A stretch of 19,129 nt of DNA from Anaerolinea sp. (GTDB taxonomy: Bacteria > Chloroflexota > Anaerolineae > Anaerolineales > Villigracilaceae). This document shows, piece after piece, positions 14,577-19,129 of this stretch (position 1 is its first letter; every line of letters begins with the position of its first letter). The stretch spans positions 1 through 19,129 of the forward strand of contig DYNS01000013.1 of the NCBI GenBank assembly GCA_020720965.1, written 5' to 3'. The position numbers were made by a program, and so were the translations under genes. The notes under the pieces are model-generated. The model was given only the letters and a program-made list of their open reading frames with translations, made no database searches and was not told the DNA's origin.

Positions 14577-15485
14577 TTAGAGCAGGTTGGAGTAGATGTA
14601 AAAGCCAAAGGCTGCCATGCCGCAAAGCCAGAAGAGTAAGAGAGCGGCTAACAAAATGACCTGGCGGGTGGAAAGACCGAAGAGTTTTTTAGGTTTGGCG
14701 GTTTTTGGGGAGGCAGCGGGACGGCGAGGTTTGACGGAGGCAGGCTTGGGCGGCGGGGCCGGCTCCGGGTCAGCGGGGGCAGGGGTTTGGGGGGCGGGTT
14801 GCGGCTCCGCTTCGGTTTCTTCTTCAAAGGCAAAGTCAAATGAATCTTTGGCGGCGCGTTCCGGGGATGCTTCGGGTTGGTGTTCTTCTTCTTTTTCGCC
14901 GGAAATGATGCGAACAATGCTCTGCACCGTCTCCGGGGTTAGGGAAACCCGCGCCTGCGTAAGCGAAACCGCGAAGCGTTCCAGGGCATCGCTCATCACA
15001 ACCCGCACTGCAGGGCGGGTGGAGTCGATGTGCAGACCGGGGTCTGCCGCCATGAGAACAGGCTCTACCGTTACCGAGCCTTTGTAGCCCTGCCGTTCCA
15101 GGTACACTTCCAGCACTTTGCCAAAGGTTTGGGTGCGGCGAACATGATTGATGCGGGCTGGCACGAACCGCTCCGAAGAGATGGTTCCCCATTCCTCTTC
15201 GCGGGCGCGGTACACACCCTTTTCGTGCAGGACGTTGATAAGCAAAACCCCGTTGGGACCCACCAAAACCAGCGGAAGGGAAATATCGTCTGTGCCGGGC
15301 AGAACAGGGTTCTGAATGAGGACGTATTGGCTGCTAAGTTGTTTGGAAAGGGCGCGAGCCACCACGTCCTGAGCCATCACCCGGTCGTACCAGGACAGCC
15401 CATACTTCAGGCTTCCTTGCAGCCTGCCGAGGGTTTCAATTTGCCCGGTTGCCGAGCGAAAGGGCGTTTTATCAATCACGTTCAT
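14577..15485 (-). CDS. Degenerate NERD-like domain protein with C-terminal membrane anchor
   Basis: This 302-residue protein has an N-terminal globular part (about 1-195) resembling the nuclease-related NERD domain: GRLQGSLKYG, LSSQYVLIQNPVLPGTDDISLPLVLVGPNGVLLINV and a following W99. In NERD proteins the last strand carries E-x-K; here it reads INVLHEK, so the catalytic pair is not kept and nuclease activity is doubtful. Residues about 198-270 are acidic, then proline/alanine/lysine-rich and probably disordered. A single hydrophobic helix (about 275-299) ends the chain, which makes it a tail-anchored membrane protein with its bulk in the cytoplasm. GGAG eight bases before the ATG supports the start. 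It lies 30 bp after the 98-residue gene and abuts the glycosyltransferase. The NERD assignment is tentative; a purely structural role is possible. Confidence 0.85.
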   Translation of the reverse strand: MNVIDKTPFRSATGQIETLGRLQGSLKYGLSWYDRVMAQDVVARALSKQLSSQYVLIQNPVLPGTDDISLPLVLVGPNGVLLINVLHEKGVYRAREEEWGTISSERFVPARINHVRRTQTFGKVLEVYLERQGYKGSVTVEPVLMAADPGLHIDSTRPAVRVVMSDALERFAVSLTQARVSLTPETVQSIVRIISGEKEEEHQPEASPERAAKDSFDFAFEEETEAEPQPAPQTPAPADPEPAPPPKPASVKPRRPAASPKTAKPKKLFGLSTRQVILLAALLLFWLCGMAAFGFYIYSNLL

Positions 15486-15515
15486 GGGGGTTTCTCCGGG
15501 CAGGTACGCGCATGA

Positions 15516-15812
15516 CTAAAACAGGGGAACGCCTTCCATTTGGTCTTTTTGGGCGCTCGCGCCCGTGCCGATGAACTCTCCGCGCAGGAAAACTTCTTTT
15601 TCCACAACGAAGGTGCTTGCCATCAACTCCTTGCGCTGACCAGTGACGATTTTCTTGCCGCTCTTCAGGCGCTCCGCCAGGTCGGCGCGGGTGAGCAGAA
15701 CATGGTCGGAGAAGGTCGCGCCGCGTCTCTCGTACAGGCGAACCAGGGCAATTTTGCCATCCGTGCCATAACGCACGGCTTCAATAACGCCATCAAACTT
15801 TTGTACAGGCAT
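15516..15812 (-). CDS. Small conserved-looking protein, 98 aa, unknown function
   Basis: I do not recognise this family. The ATG at 15812 with GGAGGA eight bases upstream gives a 98-residue soluble protein beginning PVQKFDGVIEAVRY. The first 65 residues look like a compact beta-rich domain: alternating hydrophobic strands FDGVIEAVRY, IALVRLYERRG and VLLTRADLAERLKSGKKIVTGQR. The tail ASTFVVEKEVFLRGEFIGTG continues the strand pattern. A longer in-frame extension to 16061 runs through the tRNA-Pro gene and is not credible. It is the first gene of the seven-gene operon ending at 10906 and has its own candidate promoter. Confidence 0.82.
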   Translation of the reverse strand: MPVQKFDGVIEAVRYGTDGKIALVRLYERRGATFSDHVLLTRADLAERLKSGKKIVTGQRKELMASTFVVEKEVFLRGEFIGTGASAQKDQMEGVPLF

Positions 15813-15820
15813 AGGGGGTA

Positions 15821-15826
15821 TCCTCC
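15821..15826 (-). promoter_or_regulatory. Shine-Dalgarno deciding the start at 15812
   Basis: GGAGGA lies eight bases ahead of the ATG at 15812 and rules out the upstream in-frame ATG codons that run through the tRNA. Confidence 0.75.
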
Positions 15827-15844
15827 AGAATGATTTCTTCTTCA

Positions 15845-15872
15845 ATTGTACTTCGGTTTTAGAGGATGTCGG
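15845..15872 (-). promoter_or_regulatory. Candidate promoter of the seven-gene operon
   Basis: On the minus strand, CCGACA (15867-15872) and TACAAT (15845-15850) are separated by 16 bases. This would give a leader of about 26 bases holding the GGAGGA site. The -35 matches the consensus at four of six positions and the -10 at five of six. It lies downstream of the tRNA terminator, so the operon needs its own promoter. Confidence 0.5.
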
Positions 15873-15908
15873 GGAGTCGTTAGTCGGGTGGTCAGATAAC
15901 CAATAAAC

Positions 15909-15943
15909 AAAAAAGCCGAAAACCCCGTAAAGGATTCTCGGCT
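15909..15943 (-). terminator. Rho-independent terminator of tRNA-Pro
   Basis: On the minus strand AGCCGAGAATCC pairs with GGGTTTTCGGCT as a 12-bp stem (two G-U pairs) around loop TTTACG. A run of five more T residues follows directly. It begins 6 bases after the tRNA and should separate it from the operon starting at 15812. Confidence 0.85.
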
Positions 15944-15949
15944 CCTCTG

Positions 15950-16022
15950 TCGGGGTGGTCGGATTCGAACCGACGACCCCCGCGTCCCAAACGCGGTGCG
16001 CTGCCAGCTGCGCCACACCCCG
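15950..16022 (-). tRNA. tRNA-Pro (anticodon UGG)
   Basis: Read on the minus strand, acceptor arm CGGGGTG pairs perfectly with CACCCCG, followed by discriminator A. The anticodon stem CCGCG/CGCGG holds loop TTTGGGA, which places TGG at positions 34-36. The T arm is GTCGG-TTCGAAT-CCGAC. The D arm starts GCGCAGC. The 3' CCA is not encoded (ACA follows on the minus strand), so it must be added after transcription. The C1-G72 pair and the UGG anticodon are typical of bacterial tRNA-Pro. Confidence 0.97.
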
Positions 16023-16032
16023 AAGCGGCACG

Positions 16033-16061
16033 AGTATAATGCCAAGCGTCTTAATCGTCAA
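16033..16061 (-). promoter_or_regulatory. Near-consensus sigma70-type promoter of tRNA-Pro
   Basis: On the minus strand TTGACG (16056-16061) and TATACT (16033-16038) are separated by exactly 17 bases. Transcription would start near 16026, about four bases before the tRNA 5' end. Both boxes match the consensus at five of six positions. Confidence 0.8.
16035..16040 (+). promoter_or_regulatory. Overlapping plus-strand -10 element for the esterase-gatCA transcript
   Basis: The plus strand reads a perfect TATAAT over the -10 of the tRNA promoter. A transcript would start near 16047, about 15 bases before the ATG at 16062. The -35 position falls inside the tRNA acceptor region and matches poorly (GCCACA at 16012-16017). 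Confidence 0.45.
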
Positions 16062-16952
16062 ATGAACCGGTTTTTACACCCTACTCCCCTGTTTTTCTTC
16101 GCCGCGCTGCTCCTTATCGCTTGCTCTGCGCCCCAGCACCGCCCCGCCCCCCAGGCAGAGCCGCCGCGCCCAACAGTGAGCGCCAGCCCCAGCCCCTTGC
16201 CGCCCAGCCCTCCAACCCTCCGCCCCACGCAGGCGGCCGTCTGCGCCGAAACTGAGGGCAAGGTGGAAACCGGCAGCATCGAAACCCGCCTGCTGGATAA
16301 GCCCATGCGCTACCGGGTATATCTGCCGCCCTGTTACAACGCCCAGGCGCAAACCCGCTACCCCAGCCTGTACCTGCTGCACGGGCAAAACTTTGACGAG
16401 GAGCAATGGCAGCGCATCGGCGCTTTTCGCACAGCAGACACGCTCATCACCTCCGGGCAGGTTCCGCCCTTTCTCATCATCCTGCCATACGACTACTCTT
16501 CCAAGCAGCCCACCCAATATGGCTTTGCCCAGGTATTTACAGAGCTGCTCCTCCCGCAAATCGATTCGACCTACCGCACCCAAACCCAAAGTGAGTTTCG
16601 CGCCATTGGCGGGCTTTCTCGCGGGGCGGGTTGGGCGCTGCATTTGGGCATTCGCAACCCGCAAATCTTCGGCGCCATTGGCGCACACTCCCCCGCCGTC
16701 TTTTACAGCGACTGGACAACCCTGCGTTACCGTCTGCACGATTCCGACCGGAACACCTTTCCGCCAGTGTTTGTAGATGCCGGGGAGCACGATTCGGGCT
16801 ACGAAAACATCCTCACCCTGGTTGCCCTGCTCAACGAAATGAACATCCCGCACGAATGGCACGCCTACCAGGGCTACCACGAAGAGAAATACTGGTCTGC
16901 CCATGTGGAGGAGTACCTGCGTTGGTACGCCGCCAGGTGGCAAAATAATTAA
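16062..16952 (+). CDS. Esterase-like alpha/beta hydrolase lipoprotein
   Basis: This 296-residue protein starts with a lipoprotein signal peptide with lipobox LIAC and Cys21 as lipid anchor. A proline/serine-rich spacer (about 22-57) follows, then an alpha/beta hydrolase domain of the esterase D / enterochelin-esterase type (about 65-292). RYRVYLPPCY and PSLYLLHGQ (the oxyanion strand) come first, then the nucleophile elbow GGLSRGA with S186, VDAGEHD with D244 or D239 as the acid, and a C-terminal YHEEKYWSAHVEEYLRWY with H281 as the likely catalytic His. It should hydrolyse an ester outside the cytoplasmic membrane; the substrate is unknown. The frame begins at 15996 inside the tRNA, but the ATG at 16062 starts directly with the signal peptide and is the only sensible start. 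No strong Shine-Dalgarno precedes it. gatC follows 16 bp downstream. Confidence 0.93.
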   Translation: MNRFLHPTPLFFFAALLLIACSAPQHRPAPQAEPPRPTVSASPSPLPPSPPTLRPTQAAVCAETEGKVETGSIETRLLDKPMRYRVYLPPCYNAQAQTRYPSLYLLHGQNFDEEQWQRIGAFRTADTLITSGQVPPFLIILPYDYSSKQPTQYGFAQVFTELLLPQIDSTYRTQTQSEFRAIGGLSRGAGWALHLGIRNPQIFGAIGAHSPAVFYSDWTTLRYRLHDSDRNTFPPVFVDAGEHDSGYENILTLVALLNEMNIPHEWHAYQGYHEEKYWSAHVEEYLRWYAARWQNN

Positions 16953-16955
16953 GGA

Positions 16956-16961
16956 TATAAT
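16956..16961 (+). promoter_or_regulatory. Candidate -10 element for a leaderless gatCA transcript
   Basis: A perfect TATAAT ends seven bases before the gatC ATG at 16969, so transcription would start at or next to the start codon. No -35 match is seen. AAGGA at 16951-16955 is 13 bases from the ATG, which is too far to be an ideal ribosome binding site. Confidence 0.4.
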
Positions 16962-16968
16962 CCCGCCC

Positions 16969-17256
16969 ATGTCCCTTACTCAGCAAGAAGTCCTGCACAT
17001 TGCCAAACTGGCGCGGCTCTCGCTCACCCCGGAAGAAGTGGAACGCTACCGCGCCCAACTCTCCGCCATTCTGGAGCATGTAGCGCAGCTACAACGGCTG
17101 GATACCTCCGCCGTTGCGCCGCTGACCAGCATGGGCGCAGAAAGCCGCCTCCGCCCGGATGAACCCCGCCCCGGCTTGCCCCCCGCCACCCTGCTGAATC
17201 TCTCTGCCCAACAGCAGGACAAACAATTCCGCATTCCCCCGGTGTTTGAACCGTGA
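16969..17256 (+). CDS. gatC: Asp-tRNA(Asn)/Glu-tRNA(Gln) amidotransferase subunit C
   Basis: GatC is the small subunit that wraps around and stabilises the GatA-GatB interface of the amidotransferase. That complex turns Glu-tRNA(Gln) into Gln-tRNA(Gln) and Asp-tRNA(Asn) into Asn-tRNA(Asn). The 95-residue length is typical. The N-terminal helices read EVLHIAKLARLSLTPEEVERYRAQLSAIL, the standard GatC start. LDTSAVAPLTS and RPDEPRPGL follow in the extended middle, and the C-terminus FRIPPVFEP matches the usual F-x-V-P-x-V/I ending. The ATG at 16969 begins the domain directly. It overlaps gatA by 4 bp (GTGA), indicating coupled translation. gatB is not in this window. Confidence 0.96.
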   Translation: MSLTQQEVLHIAKLARLSLTPEEVERYRAQLSAILEHVAQLQRLDTSAVAPLTSMGAESRLRPDEPRPGLPPATLLNLSAQQQDKQFRIPPVFEP

Positions 17257-18722
17257 ACCCAAGCGAACTCTCCCTCACCGAAGCCCTGCGCCAAATGCAA
17301 AAGGGCGAACTCTCCAGCCGGGAACTGGTGCAAGCCAGCCTGGAACGAATTGCCGCCTACGAGCCGCAAATCCACGCCTTTTTGCACCTCGCCGGTCCAT
17401 CAGCGCTGGAACAGGCAGACCAGGCAGATGCCCGCCGCCGCGCCGGAGACGCCTCCCCCCTGCTGGGGCTGCCCATCGCCGTCAAAGACGTTCTCACGGT
17501 GGAGGGGATGCCCTGCACCTGCGGCTCCAAAATTCTAGAAGGCTATCTACCTCCCTTCACCGCAACAGCGGTAAAAAGGCTGCAACAAGCCGGGGCAATC
17601 GTCCTCGGCAAGACCAATACGGATGAGTTTGCCATGGGCTCCAGCACCGAGAATTCTGCCTATGGCGTTACCCACAACCCCTGGGACACCTCCCGCGTGC
17701 CTGGCGGCTCTTCCGGCGGCAGCGCGGCGGCAGTGGCGGCGCGTTTTGTGCCAGCCGCCCTGGGCAGCGACACCGGCGGCTCGGTGCGCCAACCCGCCTC
17801 CTTTTGCGGAGTGACCGGGCTAAAGCCAACTTACGGACGCGCCTCGCGCTATGGTTTGGTGGCGTATGGCTCTTCGCTGGATGTGGTCGGCGCGTTTGGG
17901 CGCAGCGCGGCAGATGTCGCCGCCGTTTTTTCTGCCTATAACGGATACGACCCGCTGGATGCGAGCAGCCAAAACCTGGCAGCGGCGCAAATTGCCCTGC
18001 AAACGGAATCCAAGCCCCGGCTGGATGGAGTGAAAGTTGGAGTTCCGCGTGAATACTTCATCGCGGGAATTCAGCCGGAGGTGGAAAAGGCTGTACGCGC
18101 TTCCATCCAAACCCTGCAAAGCCTGGGCGCGGAACTGCGGGAGGTGAGCCTGCCGCATACCGAATTTGCCCTGCCTGTGTATTACCTCATTGCCCCGGCG
18201 GAAGCCTCCGCCAACCTGGCGCGTTTTGACGGTATTCGCTACGGACCGCGTGCCGAAGCCGAAAGCATGTGGGAGGTCTTCTACCGCACACGCGGCGAAA
18301 AGTTTGGGGAGGAAGTGAAACGCCGCATTATGCTGGGCACTTACGCTCTTTCTGCCGGGTATTACGATGCCTATTACGGACAGGCGCAAAAGGTGAGGGC
18401 GCTCATCCGGCGCGATTTTGAGCAAGTGTTTGAAGAGGTGGACCTGATTGCCAGCCCGGTGGCTCCTACAACCGCCTTTGGCATTGGGGCGCATGGCGAT
18501 GACCCGCTTGCGATGTATTTGGAAGATGTGTTTACCCTGCCCGCCAACCTTGCCGGGGTTCCTGGCATTTCTCTGCCCTGCGGTTTTGATTCTGACGGGC
18601 TGCCGATTGGTCTGCAACTGATGGGGCGGCGCTTCGCCGAGGCAGATTTGCTCCGCGCCGCGCACGCCTTTCAGCAGACGACAGATTTTCATCTGCCTGT
18701 GCCGGGGTTGGGGTTGGGGTGA
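17253..18722 (+). CDS. gatA: Asp-tRNA(Asn)/Glu-tRNA(Gln) amidotransferase subunit A
   Basis: GatA is the amidase subunit that releases ammonia from glutamine for the GatCAB complex. The 489-residue product has the complete amidase signature with the Ser-cisSer-Lys triad: K78 in PIAVKD, S153 in VPGGSSGGSAAAVAA, and S177 in GSDTGGSVRQPA. FCGVTGLKPTYGRASRYGLVAYGSSLDVVG follows as in housekeeping GatA. Near the end DLIASPVAPTTAFGIG and GVPGISLPCGFDSDGLPIGLQLMG are also standard. The length is normal for the family. Start is GTG at 17253, overlapping the gatC stop, with no clear Shine-Dalgarno of its own, so it depends on gatC translation. The C-terminus is a short glycine-leucine tail (PGLGLG) coded by a G-rich repeat. 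Confidence 0.97.
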   Translation: MNPSELSLTEALRQMQKGELSSRELVQASLERIAAYEPQIHAFLHLAGPSALEQADQADARRRAGDASPLLGLPIAVKDVLTVEGMPCTCGSKILEGYLPPFTATAVKRLQQAGAIVLGKTNTDEFAMGSSTENSAYGVTHNPWDTSRVPGGSSGGSAAAVAARFVPAALGSDTGGSVRQPASFCGVTGLKPTYGRASRYGLVAYGSSLDVVGAFGRSAADVAAVFSAYNGYDPLDASSQNLAAAQIALQTESKPRLDGVKVGVPREYFIAGIQPEVEKAVRASIQTLQSLGAELREVSLPHTEFALPVYYLIAPAEASANLARFDGIRYGPRAEAESMWEVFYRTRGEKFGEEVKRRIMLGTYALSAGYYDAYYGQAQKVRALIRRDFEQVFEEVDLIASPVAPTTAFGIGAHGDDPLAMYLEDVFTLPANLAGVPGISLPCGFDSDGLPIGLQLMGRRFAEADLLRAAHAFQQTTDFHLPVPGLGLG

Positions 18723-18765
18723 GCGCGGCGCATTTCCCCGTTTTGCCGCAAGATGGCTGTATGCG

Positions 18766-18996
18766 CTACGAAAATCTTTCTCGTCCCTCGCGGATGGCTT
18801 CCAGCATTTCTGCCCGGCTGATGGGCAATTTGACGCTACGAACATCCAAAGGCGATGTTTTGGACGAAGTTTCGGGGCGAATGACAAAAATCCGCCCGTC
18901 CCGGCTTTTCAGGCGCACCTGTCCATCCACAAATGCTTTTTCGAGCAAAGAGGAGAGTCTTTCTCTGGCTTCGGAATAAGAATACACTGTCATCAT
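18766..18996 (-). CDS. Phd/YefM-like type II antitoxin
   Basis: This 76-residue protein begins VYSYSEARERLSSLLEKA and continues VRLKSRDGRIFVIRPE. This is the N-terminal DNA-binding fold of the Phd/YefM antitoxin family, whose members repress their own operon. The C-terminal part (about 52-76, KLPISRAEMLEAIREGRERF) would be the toxin-wrapping helix. The first ATG at 18996 shares ATGA with the stop of the upstream PIN gene. The second ATG at 18993 stands seven bases from GAGG and could be the real start. The gene is convergent with gatA, 43 bp away. Normally the antitoxin precedes its toxin; here it follows. The family call is good; neutralising activity is inferred. Confidence 0.85.
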   Translation of the reverse strand: MMTVYSYSEARERLSSLLEKAFVDGQVRLKSRDGRIFVIRPETSSKTSPLDVRSVKLPISRAEMLEAIREGRERFS

Positions 18997-19129
18997 TTCA
19001 CCTCAATCAGCCGAATATCTTCCTTACGGGCAACATCGAGCATGTTTTGGTCTAGCGAAATTAGTGGCACATCGTACTGAATGGCACATTGCAGAATGTA
19101 GGCATCGTAAGCATAAATACGGTGTTTTC
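18993..19129 (-). CDS. PIN-domain toxin (VapC-like), C-terminal fragment
   Basis: An open frame enters from the right edge and ends with TGA at 18993, leaving 44 visible residues. They read HRIYAYDAYILQCAIQY, then VPLISLDQNMLDVARKEDIRLIEVK. This matches the last third of PIN ribonuclease domains: the conserved Asp before a long helix (YDAYIL), then a strand ending in LxSLD with a further acidic residue and a final hydrophobic strand. PIN toxins of the VapC group cut RNA such as tRNA or rRNA. The N-terminal part with the first acidic residues lies beyond the window, so completeness is unknown. The 4-bp overlap with the Phd-like antitoxin gene indicates one transcript. Confidence 0.8.
   Translation of the reverse strand, partial: KHRIYAYDAYILQCAIQYDVPLISLDQNMLDVARKEDIRLIEVK

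Noticed and set aside
15950..16022. tRNA-Pro as an integration site for a mobile element
   Set aside because: I saw no integrase gene, no repeat of the tRNA 3' end elsewhere in the window and no foreign composition beside it.
15813..16061. N-terminal extension of the 98-residue protein
   Set aside because: The in-frame extension runs through the tRNA-Pro gene and its terminator, and a good ribosome site precedes the ATG at 15812.
16074..16970. 298-codon open frame on the minus strand
   Set aside because: It is antisense to the esterase lipoprotein, which has a signal peptide and catalytic motifs; the minus frame has none.
17820..18887. 355-codon open frame on the minus strand
   Set aside because: It is antisense to gatA and crosses into the antitoxin region; no recognisable domain.

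Overview
The window reads as a chromosomal segment from a moderately GC-rich bacterium, most likely a member of the Chloroflexota (class Anaerolineae or close kin). This is an inference from style: many GAF-domain signalling proteins carrying the F-x-Y-Y/V-x-I and LPNPLLPxTxxE signatures, half-GAF tails of the type RELGxALG, and a GatCA pair without an adjacent gatB. No phage, insertion sequence or CRISPR array is visible. Coding density is very high and no gene-free stretch exceeds 300 bases.

Layout. (1) Positions 1-7286, minus strand: a tight five-gene signalling cluster. In transcription order it holds a REC-REC-GAF protein, a small lipoprotein with a molybdopterin-oxidoreductase-like fold, a membrane GAF-GAF protein, a dCache-HAMP-GAF membrane protein, and a six-TM GAF protein that runs off the left edge. 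None of the visible proteins has a kinase, cyclase, methyl-accepting or DNA-binding output domain. (2) Positions 7405-10789, minus strand: a classical two-component pair, a soluble PAS-PAS-GAF-GAF histidine kinase followed by a REC-winged-helix response regulator, closed by a strong hairpin terminator at 7371-7397. (3) Positions 10906-15812, minus strand: a seven-gene housekeeping operon with overlapping or abutting genes. In transcription order these are a 98-residue unknown, a NERD-like tail-anchored protein, a family 2 glycosyltransferase of the dolichyl-phosphate sugar type, ribonuclease HII, a conserved unknown, a MobA-like nucleotidyltransferase and a PAP2 phosphatase. (4) Positions 15909-16061: tRNA-Pro(UGG) on the minus strand, with a near-consensus promoter and its own terminator. 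(5) Positions 16062-18722, plus strand: an esterase-like lipoprotein, then gatC and gatA of the tRNA-dependent amidotransferase. (6) Positions 18766-19129, minus strand: a Phd/YefM-like antitoxin preceded by the C-terminal end of a PIN-domain toxin, in the order opposite to the usual one.

How the parts work together. The histidine kinase and response regulator form a complete phosphotransfer pair. The adjacent GAF cluster looks like an array of sensor and adaptor modules that must borrow an output, perhaps from this kinase or from the gene beyond the left edge; that link is inference. The glycosyltransferase, PAP2 protein and nucleotidyltransferase may act together in polyprenyl-phosphate sugar metabolism at the membrane. 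GatCA serves Gln-tRNA/Asn-tRNA formation with a GatB encoded elsewhere. The most unusual part of the window is the kinase-less GAF cluster with its cysteine-free molybdopterin-fold lipoprotein.
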